In this document: piece after piece, positions 1 through 8,701 of the stretch
Layout: each line of letters begins with the position of its first letter
How positions within the stretch are numbered: the stretch's first letter is position 1
Assembly (NCBI RefSeq): GCF_001029105.3
Contig: NZ_CP011807.3
Location: 2,542,001 to 2,606,000 of the forward strand
DNA length: 64,000 nt
Direction of reading: 5' to 3'
Source: Pandoraea faecigallinarum
GTDB lineage: Bacteria > Pseudomonadota > Gammaproteobacteria > Burkholderiales > Burkholderiaceae
Position numbers and translations under genes: made by a program
Notes under the pieces: model-generated
Databases searched by the model: none
What the model was told of the DNA's origin: nothing
The model's input: only the letters and a program-made list of their open reading frames with translations

Positions 1-840
1 ATCGCGTTCCGGGACGATATAGCTGCCATTGCCTGCATACCGCGCGAGGGCTTGCATCTCCCGCATGAACGCAGGCTGACCGAACGACGCCAGCGCCATG
101 ACTTTGTACTCGTCCGACGAATGCAAAAAGCCGAGATGCCGGGTGATCCGCTCGTAGAGCAGGCCAAGCGAGTTCGGCAGGTCGATCTGTTTGATGCGCT
201 GATACCGGTTACCGTCGAACACGCCATAGCTGGTCGTGGCGATCTCGCCGCGACCGTCCATCGTGAGCACCGCGCAGCGCTCGAACGGTGCGGCGAGAAA
301 CGCGCTCGCCTCGTGTGCGAGATGGTGTTCGACGTAGCGCCACGCATACGGGCCGTCGTGACGCAGTCCGCGAAAGCGCTTTTGCAAATGATGCGGCGCA
401 CCGTCGGCGAGCTGGCGCGGCGCGTTGACAACGTACGACAGAAACAGCGGGTCCCACGGCGACCCGTCGCCCGTGGGCCGTGCGTGCGCAGACGGCATGA
501 GCGGCAATTGCATGAAGGCGTTGTGCGCCGGGTCGGCGAACTCGCTGCGCATGTCGATGCCGGCAATGCCGCCACGCGAGACTTGCAGCCACGGATCGTA
601 GGCGTAAGCCACGTCCTGGACGTCCCGCATCTCGATGTCGGCGGTTTCCAGGCAATAGTCGATGGCGTGATACGGCAATTCCCACGCCGAAAACGGCACC
701 GGCCGCTTCCCATGCTTGATATGGGTGAAGCGTTCTTCTTCTGCCGCGGCAATGACTTCGCCGTCGCGGATCAGGCAAGCGGCGCTGTCGTGAAAGGCGG
801 CGTTGATGCCCAGCGTGTAACGTGTTGCGGACAGCGGCAT
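1..840 (-). CDS. Carbamoyltransferase, NodU/CmcH family (C-terminus beyond window)
   Basis: Transfers a carbamoyl group from carbamoyl phosphate, in this context probably onto a cell-surface sugar. I translated this edge-open frame by hand. The ATG at 840 gives MPLSATRYTLGINAAFHDSA, the typical NodU/CmcH N-terminus, followed by EEERFTHIKH near residue 40, HHLAHEASAF near 170, LTMDGRGE near 190 and SDEYKVMALASFG near 240. The N-terminal 280 residues of a family usually 550-600 long are present. It begins 1 bp after the glycosyltransferase stop, so it is the last visible gene of the leftward SDR-HAD-glycosyltransferase operon. Known relatives carbamoylate Nod factors, antibiotics and inner-core heptose of LPS (WapO-type in Pseudomonas). 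LPS or capsule decoration is my inference from the neighbours. Confidence 0.88.
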   Translation of the reverse strand, partial: MPLSATRYTLGINAAFHDSAACLIRDGEVIAAAEEERFTHIKHGKRPVPFSAWELPYHAIDYCLETADIEMRDVQDVAYAYDPWLQVSRGGIAGIDMRSEFADPAHNAFMQLPLMPSAHARPTGDGSPWDPLFLSYVVNAPRQLADGAPHHLQKRFRGLRHDGPYAWRYVEHHLAHEASAFLAAPFERCAVLTMDGRGEIATTSYGVFDGNRYQRIKQIDLPNSLGLLYERITRHLGFLHSSDEYKVMALASFGQPAFMREMQALARYAGNGSYIVPERD

Positions 841-841
841 A

Positions 842-2047
842 TTATCGGCTCCTGGAGTGGATCGGGCGCACATTGCTGGCCTCGCGGCCGGTCGATGCGG
901 TTTTACGCGGGCTGGCTTGCGGACTCGGCTGCGGAATCGATTGCGGCGCACGCAGCAGCGCAACGGGCGAAACCTCATGCGGCACCGGAGACGGCAGCAG
1001 GTGGCGGGCGGCGGCGACCACCGCGTCGGGCGACACGCCGCTCAGACAGGGATGCCCCGGCACGGCGCATTCGCTGCGATAACAGTTCCGGCATGGCACG
1101 TCGACGTTGAGCACGCGATGCGGCACCTGCCACGGGCGATGTTGGGGGTTCGTGAGCGCATAGAGATCCACCACCGGAGTCCCCACGGCCGCCGCGATAT
1201 GCACCGGCCCGGTATTGTTCGCGACGAGCAGATCCGCGCGCTCGATCAACGCGGCAAGCCTGCCCAGCGACAGCGCCCCCGCAAGCGGGAGCGCCTTCTT
1301 GCCGATCCGCGCGCACACGGTCGCGACCAGCGCATGCTCGTCCTGCCCTCCGGTGACGGCAACGCCGTCGAAGTCCCGCGCGAGTTGCGCGCCGGCTTCG
1401 GCAAACCGCTCAACAGGCCATCGACGCGACGGCGCGCTCGCGCCTGGATGAATCACCAGCCAGCGTCCCGAGGCGTGCCCATTGCCGACCGAGGCCAGCA
1501 ATTCCGCGATGGCGCGCCGGTCCTGACGCTGCACGGCGAAGCCGAGTCGCTCGTCGGAGGCAATCGCGCCCACCGACTGTACGAGTGCCAACTGGCGAAC
1601 GACTTCATGGCGCGTGCCCGAATGCGGTTCCGTCTCGACAATGCGGTCGGTGAGCAGCGCGTACGGATTCTCGCGGCAATGCGCCAGGCGCAGCGGGATA
1701 CCTGCCAGACGGCACATCATCGCGGCGGGCAGCGGACTCTGCGAATAGACGGTGAAGATCACGGCGGCATCGAAACGCGCCGCGCGAAGCTTGTCGACGA
1801 TGGCGAGGTCCGCGTCCGCCGATGCAACGACGGGATGCTTGACCCAGGGCGCGTCGTAGGCCCAGACGTCATCGACCATGTTCAGATACGGCGCGAGTTT
1901 TGCCGCCGCCGACGACGTGAGCAGTGTGAGATGACGCCCGCTGCCGGATTGCCTGAGCGCTCGCATCGCAGGCGTCGTCATCAACACGTCGCCCATGTTG
2001 TCGAGCCGCACGCACAGAATGCGCCGTGCCGCACGCCAGTAGCTCAT
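842..2047 (-). CDS. Glycosyltransferase family 9 (heptosyltransferase-like)
   Basis: A 401-residue GT9 enzyme, the family that adds ADP-heptose or related sugars to lipopolysaccharide on the cytoplasmic face of the inner membrane. The N-terminal half carries ILCVRLDNMGDVLMTTPAMR, the standard GT9 opening. The C-terminal half has VIHPGASAPSRRWPVERF and VANNTGPVHIAAAVGTPVV, the nucleotide-sugar binding region. I chose the ATG at 2047 because it overlaps the stop of the HAD gene as ATGA; the open frame continues upstream but that part looks non-coding. It lies between a heptose-phosphatase-like gene and a carbamoyltransferase, consistent with assembly and modification of a heptose-containing glycan. 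The acceptor cannot be read from sequence. Confidence 0.9.
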   Translation of the reverse strand: MSYWRAARRILCVRLDNMGDVLMTTPAMRALRQSGSGRHLTLLTSSAAAKLAPYLNMVDDVWAYDAPWVKHPVVASADADLAIVDKLRAARFDAAVIFTVYSQSPLPAAMMCRLAGIPLRLAHCRENPYALLTDRIVETEPHSGTRHEVVRQLALVQSVGAIASDERLGFAVQRQDRRAIAELLASVGNGHASGRWLVIHPGASAPSRRWPVERFAEAGAQLARDFDGVAVTGGQDEHALVATVCARIGKKALPLAGALSLGRLAALIERADLLVANNTGPVHIAAAVGTPVVDLYALTNPQHRPWQVPHRVLNVDVPCRNCYRSECAVPGHPCLSGVSPDAVVAAARHLLPSPVPHEVSPVALLRAPQSIPQPSPQASPRKTASTGREASNVRPIHSRSR

Positions 2048-2667
2048 GATGGTGTCCCGAAGGTCGGCCGCCCCGTTCGCCCCGTTTCGCGAACCTGGGA
2101 CAGGACGAGCCGAGCAGCGGCATCGACAGTTCCCACGGTGTGATCCGGCGTTCGGTGCGCGCCGCCGCGCCACATCGTTTCGTTACCGCAGTCCACGAGG
2201 ATCGTCCGGCATCCGGCGACGTTGCCCGCTTCGACGTCGTCGAGAATGTCACCGATCATCCAGCACGCCGACAACGGCACGCCGATATGACGCGCGGCCG
2301 CCTCCAGCAGGCCGGGGGCGGGTTTGCGACACGCGCAGACGATGCGATACGCCGCCTCGCGTGCCTGGGGATGATGCGGGCAGTAGAAGAATCCGGCGAA
2401 ATCCACGCCGTAATACGCCAACGCCCGCGAGAGATAATCGCGCACGTTGCTCAGCGACGACTCGGCGAAATAGCCGAATGCCACCCCCGGCTGATTGGAG
2501 ACGACCGCGACCGGCCATCCGAGCGACGCGAAGTCGCGCAGCGCCTGCTGCGCACCGGGCGCAAGCCGGATCCGGCCGGCATCGACGTTGAACGGCTCGT
2601 CGTCGATCAATGTCCCGTCCTTGTCGATGAGAATCGCGCCGTCCATGGCGAGCGCCCCGCCGATCAT
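2044..2667 (-). CDS. HAD-family phosphatase, D,D-heptose-bisphosphate phosphatase-like (GmhB type)
   Basis: A 207-residue HAD hydrolase resembling D-glycero-D-manno-heptose 1,7-bisphosphate 7-phosphatase, which supplies ADP-heptose precursors. The first HAD motif is ILIDKDGTLIDD, with the nucleophile Asp and the +2 Asp. Next come VVSNQPGVAFG, YCPHHP with a zinc-type Cys/His cluster, CACRKPAPGLL (the motif III Lys and further Cys ligands) and WMIGDILDDVEAGN (the acidic motif IV). The ATG at 2667 overlaps the upstream SDR stop as ATGA, and its own stop overlaps the GT9 start in the same way, so the three genes are translationally coupled. Specificity for heptose bisphosphate is inferred from family and neighbours; histidinol-phosphate phosphatase is a related alternative. 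Confidence 0.85.
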   Translation of the reverse strand: MIGGALAMDGAILIDKDGTLIDDEPFNVDAGRIRLAPGAQQALRDFASLGWPVAVVSNQPGVAFGYFAESSLSNVRDYLSRALAYYGVDFAGFFYCPHHPQAREAAYRIVCACRKPAPGLLEAAARHIGVPLSACWMIGDILDDVEAGNVAGCRTILVDCGNETMWRGGAHRTPDHTVGTVDAAARLVLSQVRETGRTGRPTFGTPS

Positions 2668-3446
2668 GGCCATGATGTCTCGCGCATCGGCAGCACCATC
2701 ACCTCCGGGATGACCGTGCCTTCCGGTTGGGTCAGAACGAACCTCACCGTGTTGGCGACGTTCTGCGGCGGTTGCAGCGTCGATTCGTCGATGTCCGGGA
2801 AGCGGTCGAGCAGGAACGGCGTACGCATTCCCCCCGCGACGATGGCGGACACCTTGATGCCTGCGTCGCGCAACTCCGCGTGCAGTGCATGCGACAGGCC
2901 GAGCAAGCCCCACTTCGTGGCGTGATATGCCGAAGCGTTGGGCCACGCGCGTTTGGCGGCGGTCGAGGCGACATTGACGATATGTCCGCCGCCGCTCGCA
3001 CGCATCATCGGCACCGCCGCATGGCACATGAGATACGGGCCGAAGAGATTGGTCATGAGCACGTCGTGCCATGCGTTGGGGCTGACCTCGTCGACCGGCG
3101 CGGTGATGTCGATGCCCGCGTTGTTGACGATGATGTCCAGGCCGCCCATGCGGGCACGCGCGTCGTGAACGGCTTCGGTGACGGAAGCCTCATGGCGTAC
3201 GTCGAAGCATTGGCATGCGACGTCGAGCCCGCGGGCGGCGAGCGTCTCGCAGGTCGTCGAGGCGCTCGCGCGATCGACGTCGGCCAGCGTGACGCGTGCC
3301 CCTGCGCTGGCGAGGTTTTCACAGATCGCTGCGCCCAGTCCTCGTGCGCCGCCCGTCACGAGCACGTTTTTTCCGCGTAGCGGTAGCTCGGCGCGTTCGG
3401 ATCGTTCGGGGGCGAGACTGGCATCGCGGATATCCTTTGCTGACAT
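2664..3446 (-). CDS. Short-chain dehydrogenase/reductase
   Basis: A 260-residue classical SDR. The nucleotide-binding motif TGGARGLG lies near residue 25, NNAG near 105, the catalytic Ser in VASTAAKRA, and the YHATK Tyr/Lys pair near 170. The frame opens earlier, but the ATG at 3446 has a good AGGAG four bases upstream and is preferred. It is the first gene of the leftward operon SDR, heptose phosphatase, glycosyltransferase, carbamoyltransferase, so oxidation, reduction or epimerisation of a sugar nucleotide is a reasonable guess. The sequence does not fix the substrate. The operon promoter should lie in the 335 bp to the right. Confidence 0.87.
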   Translation of the reverse strand: MSAKDIRDASLAPERSERAELPLRGKNVLVTGGARGLGAAICENLASAGARVTLADVDRASASTTCETLAARGLDVACQCFDVRHEASVTEAVHDARARMGGLDIIVNNAGIDITAPVDEVSPNAWHDVLMTNLFGPYLMCHAAVPMMRASGGGHIVNVASTAAKRAWPNASAYHATKWGLLGLSHALHAELRDAGIKVSAIVAGGMRTPFLLDRFPDIDESTLQPPQNVANTVRFVLTQPEGTVIPEVMVLPMRETSWP

Positions 3447-3781
3447 GCTGGCTCCTGAGAAACGTAGGGGATGGGCGCACGCTTGATTCGACAAGCGACT
3501 GTCTCTGACAGAGCGAATTGCGTGCCAGGGGCGAAGGGCCGCGTCACGCGAAGTGAAGGTGGCTCGCGCAACCCGTTGTTTCGCATGGGCTTATGACGTT
3601 CGTGAGGGAGTCGGTCCCGCGGCCAGTGGCGAACGGCGCGCGCAAACCGCGCGCCGCTCCCCTGCCTTTCTGCCAGCCGTATGTAATTTGGCGTTGACGG
3701 CACCGCAGATTCGCGACATCGCCGCCATTGGCGGCGGTCGTTCACGCCTTAGTCGCACATCGTTCGAACGTCATTTGCGCG
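3447..3781. other. Intergenic stretch upstream of the SDR operon
   Basis: About 335 bp between two leftward genes. I see no protein with recognisable motifs in either strand. It probably holds the promoter of the SDR operon and the 3' end of the transcript of the gene at 3782-4279. No clear T-tailed hairpin was found. Confidence 0.5.
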
Positions 3782-4279
3782 TCATTCGGATCTCAGGGCC
3801 AGCGTCTCCGCCGTCCCGTTCGCGCGATGTTGCGCCATGGCCCGCAGGCAGTGCGCGACGCACCCGGCAAGGGCCTCGTCGAAATGCGGCAACGCGCCCG
3901 ACACCGCCACGACGATGCCGTGCTGGGCCACGCTGCCCCAGAGATTGGTATCGCCGCAGCGCAAACGGTACGGCTCGCACAGTTGCACCACGCGACTGTC
4001 TTTGCCGGTGAGCCACGAGACACGAGCCTTGGCGCGCGCGTATGCGCCGTAGTCGGCGTCCCACTGTTTCGGATCGGGCAGCGACAACTCATAGAGGATG
4101 GATTCTTCGAACGTCGCCACGTTCGGGCCCATCGCAGGGTCCATGACGACGATATGCAGGCAACCGCTCTGCCCGACGATGTCGTTCTGCATGGCACTCA
4201 GCAACGTCGGCATGAGCAGTTCGAGCGCGGCAATGGCCGCCGCGCGATTGGCGAAGTGACTTCCTTGAAAGCGTGTCAT
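3782..4279 (-). CDS. Conserved hypothetical protein, possible HbpS/GlcG-like fold
   Basis: A 165-residue soluble protein of unknown function. It starts 1 bp after the stop of the ABC exporter gene and is almost certainly co-transcribed and co-translated with it. The sequence alternates alanine-rich helices with short strands (AAAIAALELLMPTLLSA, HIVVMDPAMGP, VVAVSGALPHFDEALAG). This reminds me of the small HbpS/GlcG-like group, but the resemblance is weak and I would not name it on that basis. There is no signal peptide or membrane segment. The tight pairing suggests it serves the exporter, perhaps through the exporter's odd C-terminal domain. Confidence 0.6.
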   Translation of the reverse strand: MTRFQGSHFANRAAAIAALELLMPTLLSAMQNDIVGQSGCLHIVVMDPAMGPNVATFEESILYELSLPDPKQWDADYGAYARAKARVSWLTGKDSRVVQLCEPYRLRCGDTNLWGSVAQHGIVVAVSGALPHFDEALAGCVAHCLRAMAQHRANGTAETLALRSE

Positions 4280-4280
4280 A

Positions 4281-6581
4281 TCAGAGCCGGTGAGGTTCGC
4301 AGGGATGTTGCGTCGTTGGGGCACTCGCCGCATGGACGTCGTCAGTGCCAGACGGCGTGAGGCTGGGACGGACGTCAGTAAGGACATCCGTATCGTCGGC
4401 ACGCAGCGGCACCGAGATGCGCAGCGCGACACCGGCGTCGTCCTGTGTGCGGGTGATATATGCGCCATGCTGTTCGAGGCTCGCCTGAATCGAGGCAAAG
4501 TCGAGCAGCGAAAGTTCCGGCGCATCGAATAGCGGGCTGGCGATGTCGACCATCGCGTCGGTGGCGTCGTGTCGCACGCGCACATCGAGGCGACCGCCTT
4601 GCCCCGTCGCTTCCACCCCGAACCGGCACAAGTCCCACAGGACATGATGCAGGCTCGGCGCGTCCGCGGTAACGACCGGGTTGTCCGTCGCCATCTCCCG
4701 GTTGACCTGGGTGCCGCGCGCCTCGATCGACTCGCGCAAGGCGTCGAGCACGCCCTCGACCAGCGGCACCAATGGCACGGCCTGCATGACGATATGACGC
4801 TCGATCTGTTCGAGCGCGCGCTGCTGCTCCTGGAGTTGCCACATCTGCGCGTAGACGCTGCCGCGCGCGAGCAGGTCATCGTGCCGGCCCTGTTCGACGA
4901 TGCGCCCGCGCTCCATTACGAGAATCCAGTCGGCGCCCACGACCGTGGACAGGCGGTGCGCGATCAGCAGACTCGTGCGGTGCTCTGCGAGTTGCATCAT
5001 TTCGTCCTGAATCGCGCGTTCGGTACGGGTGTCGAGCGCGGAGGTCGCCTCGTCGAATACAATGATCGGCGGACGTTTGAGCAGCGCGCGGGCAATGGCG
5101 ATGCGCTGGCGCTCGCCCCCTGACAGCCGCATGCCGCGCTCGCCGACTTTCGTCTCGTAAGCGTCCGGGAGCGCCTCGATGAATGGCGCGAGCTGGGCGC
5201 TGCGGGCGGCCTTGACGACGTCGGCGCGTGTGGCACCGGGGCGCCCATAGGCGATGTTGTAGGCGAGCGTCTCGTTGAACAGTATGGTGTCCTGCGGCAC
5301 GATGCCGATGGCGTCGCGCAGGCTGTGCTGCGTAACGTCGCGCAAGTCCTGACCGTCGATACGAACCGAGCCGGCGTCTGGCTGATATAGCCGGAAGAGC
5401 AGACGCGCCAGCGTGGATTTTCCCGAGCCGCTGCCGCCCACGATGGCGACTGTCTGGCCGCTGCCCACGCGAAACGAGACGTCATGCAACAACTGGCGGC
5501 CGGGCTCGTAGCTGAAGTCGACGCCCGAGAACTCGATGGCGCCGCCTTCGATCTTCAGCGCATGGGCGCCGGGCGCGTCGTCGTCCTCGTCGTCTCGTCC
5601 TTTTGCAAACAGCAATGCGAAAAGGCGTTCGATATTCGTGATGGCGTCGTTGGTCTCCCGAAATACGAAGCCCAGTGCGTTGAGCGGCAGACTGACCTGG
5701 ATGATGTACGCGTTGATGAGCACGAGATCGCCGATCGTCATGGCGCGGGTCATGACGTGCTGCCCCGCGAGCAGCATCACGGCGGCGATGCCCGCGCCGA
5801 TGCAGGCGCTCTGCCCGATATGCAGCGCGGAGAGCGCGGACTGGTTGGCGATACCGGCTTTCGTCCAGTCGTGCGCGACACCGCGAAGCCGTTCGGTCTC
5901 GAACGACTCCCGGGCGAAGTACTTGACGGTATCGGCGTTGAGCAGGCTGTCCACGATGCGGCTGCTTTGGACCGCTTCAAGGGCGTTGACCTGCATCTGC
6001 ATGCGCATCCGGCGGCGCGTCGCATACGCGGTCCACACGGCGTACGACAGGAACGTCGCGGCGATGATGGTGAGGAAACCGCCGCCGTAGTTGCGCACGA
6101 TGATGACCAGAATCAACCCGATCTCGAACAGCGTGGGGACGATGGCAAACAGCGATACCCCGAGCAGGAACCCGACGGCGGCCGTCCCCTTCTCCATGTC
6201 GCGGATCACGGCGCCGGTTTCGCGCTGCGAATGAAAACGCGCCCCCAGCCGATGCAGATGCGAGAAGGTATTGACGGTGAGGTCGGCGACCGTGCGTTGC
6301 GTGACTTCGGAGAAGACGACGTCCCGGACTTCGTTGAAGGCATTCGACAAGAAGCGCACCACCGCATAACCGAGGATCAGGAACACGGGAAGCATGGCCA
6401 CGGTCGGCGCGCCGAGTTCGTCCACGATGCGCTTGAGCAGCACCGGGACCGACACCGAGGCCAGTTTCGCCGCGACGAGCAGGCTCAGCGCGATGACCAC
6501 GCGCCTTCCGTGCGCACGTACGGCCTGCCACAGATAAGTCGCGATTCTCCATCTCACATTGCCTGACTCGAGCCTCATCAT
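4281..6581 (-). CDS. ABC exporter (ATM1/heavy-metal type) with a degenerate histidine-kinase-like C-terminal domain
   Basis: A 766-residue half-transporter. Residues 1-330 hold the six-helix export domain, including the conserved QRETGAVIRDMEKGT stretch typical of the ATM1/HMT group. The nucleotide-binding domain follows, with Walker A GGSGSGKS near 380, signature LSGGERQR near 485, Walker B IIVFDEATSAL near 505 and the H-loop IAHRLST. The usual protein ends near residue 590. Here about 170 more residues continue: VEGVLDALRESIEARG, then ADAPSLHHVLWDLCRFGVEA and GGRLDVRVR near 640-670, and a final ALRISVPL. These match the layout of a histidine-kinase ATP-binding domain (N-box, strands, end strand), but the G1/G2 glycine boxes are absent. 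The start is ATGATG at 6581/6578, with AAGGA upstream. Confidence 0.85.
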   Translation of the reverse strand: MMRLESGNVRWRIATYLWQAVRAHGRRVVIALSLLVAAKLASVSVPVLLKRIVDELGAPTVAMLPVFLILGYAVVRFLSNAFNEVRDVVFSEVTQRTVADLTVNTFSHLHRLGARFHSQRETGAVIRDMEKGTAAVGFLLGVSLFAIVPTLFEIGLILVIIVRNYGGGFLTIIAATFLSYAVWTAYATRRRMRMQMQVNALEAVQSSRIVDSLLNADTVKYFARESFETERLRGVAHDWTKAGIANQSALSALHIGQSACIGAGIAAVMLLAGQHVMTRAMTIGDLVLINAYIIQVSLPLNALGFVFRETNDAITNIERLFALLFAKGRDDEDDDAPGAHALKIEGGAIEFSGVDFSYEPGRQLLHDVSFRVGSGQTVAIVGGSGSGKSTLARLLFRLYQPDAGSVRIDGQDLRDVTQHSLRDAIGIVPQDTILFNETLAYNIAYGRPGATRADVVKAARSAQLAPFIEALPDAYETKVGERGMRLSGGERQRIAIARALLKRPPIIVFDEATSALDTRTERAIQDEMMQLAEHRTSLLIAHRLSTVVGADWILVMERGRIVEQGRHDDLLARGSVYAQMWQLQEQQRALEQIERHIVMQAVPLVPLVEGVLDALRESIEARGTQVNREMATDNPVVTADAPSLHHVLWDLCRFGVEATGQGGRLDVRVRHDATDAMVDIASPLFDAPELSLLDFASIQASLEQHGAYITRTQDDAGVALRISVPLRADDTDVLTDVRPSLTPSGTDDVHAASAPTTQHPCEPHRL

Positions 6582-6878
6582 CGGATGCCTGTCCTTCAGG
6601 GACGCGGGTTGCCGGACATCCGTGCGGGATTTCGATGCCCGGCGCTTGCCGCCGAAGTTCATTGCGGTGCAAGAGCCGTACCAGCGTGCCCATGCGGTGC
6701 GGGTGTGTGGCGGGGGGCGCGATGCAGGGAGAAATCTGCAAACCGATGCAATTTGGCAGCGAAGCGCGCCGACACGCCCGCGCGGGGGCGTCGCGAACCG
6801 ACGCCACGGCGCAAGGCACGATATTTGCGAGACGGCAGGCCATCTGACCCAGGACCTTGGCACGCAAGGCAATCATCG
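6582..6878. other. Divergent promoter region between the ABC exporter and galE
   Basis: About 297 bp separating two divergently transcribed genes, expected to hold both promoters. No obvious operator palindrome or RNA element was recognised. Several open frames cross it, but they are GC-driven shadows without family motifs. Confidence 0.5.
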
Positions 6879-7898
6879 ATGCGTCGAGAAACCGTTCTCG
6901 TGACGGGTGGCACCGGCTATATCGGCTCACACACGTGTGTTGCGCTGCTCGACAGCGGCTTCGACGTGGTGATCGCGGACAACCTCGTCAACAGCCGAAA
7001 GGCCGTCGTCGGGAGGATTGCCGGCATTTGCGGGCGCACGCCCTCGTTCATCGAAGCGGACATTTGCTCGCCAGGCGTTCTCGACCGGATTTTCACGACA
7101 TTCGACATCTCGTCGGTCATTCATTTCGCGGCGCTCAAGGCCGTGGGCGAATCCGTGGCGCGTCCCGTCGATTACTACTGCAACAATGTGGGCGGCGTTC
7201 TGGCGTTGATTCATGCGATGCAAGCGCATCATGTCAGGCGTCTGGTCTTCAGTTCCTCGGCAGCCGTGTACGGCAATCCCGAACGGGTGCCCGTCGACGA
7301 GTCATGTGCGCTGTGCGCGGCAAGTCCCTATGGGCAGACGAAACTGGTCGCCGAAACCATGTTGCGCGACACCGCTCATGCCGATCCGACATGGCGCATT
7401 GCGGTGCTCAGATATTTCAATCCGGTGGGCGCCCACGAAAGCGGACGCATTGGCGAGGACACGGTTGGCGCACCGAACAACCTGATGCCGTGGGTGACGC
7501 GCGTCGCGCTTGGGCGCGCCCCCAGACTGAAGGTGTACGGCAACGATTGGGACACGGTGGATGGGACCGGCATGCGCGACTACGTCCACGTCATGGACAT
7601 CGCGCAAGGCCACGTGATGGCGCTCGACGCGTTGCAGCGTCTCGGTCACGGCTTTACGGTCAATCTGGGAGCGGGTCGCGGTTACACGGTCTTGCAGTTG
7701 ATCCGCGCCTTCGAGGCGAGTTGCGCGCAGCGCGTGCCTTACGAACTCATGCCGCGGCGCGAAGGCGACGTCGCCTGCTGTTATGCGGCGACGTCGCGCG
7801 CGCGCGAATTGCTCGGGTGGGAGGCCAGCCGGAGCCTGGAGCGCATGTGCATCGATCACTGGCGCTGGCAGGTTCGCAACCCGAACGGCTATGGATAG
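6879..7898 (+). CDS. galE: UDP-glucose 4-epimerase
   Basis: A 339-residue extended-SDR enzyme interconverting UDP-glucose and UDP-galactose, feeding surface polysaccharide synthesis. The sequence shows VLVTGGTGYIGSHTCVALL at the N-terminus (NAD binding), FSSSAAVYGNPE with the catalytic Ser/Thr region, SPYGQTKLVAE with the Tyr-x3-Lys pair, LRYFNPVGAHESGRIGED, and GTGMRDYVHVMDIAQGHVMA, which is nearly diagnostic for GalE. The start at 6879 follows an AAGG-type site and gives normal family length. The longer upstream frame has no family similarity. It stands alone, divergent from the exporter and convergent with the mqo remnant. Confidence 0.95.
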   Translation: MRRETVLVTGGTGYIGSHTCVALLDSGFDVVIADNLVNSRKAVVGRIAGICGRTPSFIEADICSPGVLDRIFTTFDISSVIHFAALKAVGESVARPVDYYCNNVGGVLALIHAMQAHHVRRLVFSSSAAVYGNPERVPVDESCALCAASPYGQTKLVAETMLRDTAHADPTWRIAVLRYFNPVGAHESGRIGEDTVGAPNNLMPWVTRVALGRAPRLKVYGNDWDTVDGTGMRDYVHVMDIAQGHVMALDALQRLGHGFTVNLGAGRGYTVLQLIRAFEASCAQRVPYELMPRREGDVACCYAATSRARELLGWEASRSLERMCIDHWRWQVRNPNGYG

Positions 7899-7906
7899 CC
7901 CCGGCC

Positions 7907-8701
7907 TTACAGCGCCATATCCGGGACTTTCTTCACCACGCCGGGGTTCGTCATCGGTGCCGTGCCCGGGACCACACCCTCCAGGCTCGGCGGGGCGATG
8001 GCCAGTTGCAGGGTCTCGGCCGTCGTCGCCCATTGCGCCGCCATCTTTTCCTCGCGGTCCGGATTTTCGGTGACGAGAAACTCGCCGCCGACCGGGAAAC
8101 CGCCGTACGGCTTCGCCTCGGGAATGCCCGAGAGCTGAAGCAACGTCAAGGCGGCGCCCCCTGCACCGATGAAAACGTGGCGCGCATCCACCGTCTGAAT
8201 CCTGGAACCGTTGATCATGTCGCACGTCGACACACGCCATGTGCCGTCTTCGTTACGTGTGATCGAACGCACTTCGTATCCGGTCGTGACCTTGACACCC
8301 GACTTCGTCGTGAGATGCTCATAGAACTGGCGGGTAATCTCGCCGAGATCCACGTCGGTGCCGAGCGGCGAGCGCGTGGCCGTGACCACCTCGTCGGCCT
8401 TGCGGCCTTCCATCATGATCGGAATCCCCTCGGCGATCTTGGCCGGATCGGTCGTCATTTCCATACCGGCGAACAGCGGCGAAGTCTTCAGTGCCTCCAC
8501 ACGCTTGCGGATGAACTCCCGGTTCTCTTCCCCTAACACGAGATTCATGTGCGGCGTCGAATTGATGAATTCGCGCGGATTGCCCAGAACGCCCTTGCGC
8601 ACCTGATGGGCCCAGAACTGGCGGGAGATCTTGAAATTTTGGTTGATGTGCGGTTTCCGGCGCGATCTTCGCGACATGTGGGGAGGGATCGACAGGATCA
8701 A
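7907..8701 (-). pseudogene. mqo: Malate:quinone oxidoreductase remnant (N-terminal and internal deletions)
   Basis: The 264-residue open frame contains a clear central piece of Mqo: FKISRQFWAHQVRKGVLGNP, STPHMNLVLGEENREFIRKR, ALKTSPLFAGMEM, IMMEGRKADEVVTATR, GTDVDLGEITRQFYEHL and GIPEAKPYGGFPVGGEFL. A whole Mqo is about 490-550 residues and starts with an FAD-binding glycine motif. Here the first hundred or so residues are missing, and the match begins next to the asparaginase stop. After GGEFLVTENPD the remaining catalytic part is also missing, and the frame jumps to a short Ala/Pro-rich tail ending VVKKVPDMAL, a style I associate with Mqo C-termini. I read this as a gene shortened by two deletions with the frame kept open. 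It cannot bind FAD normally. Confidence 0.82.

Noticed and set aside
6857..8536. 559-codon rightward frame over galE and the mqo remnant
   Set aside because: Shadow of galE in another frame, Arg/His-rich and without motifs.
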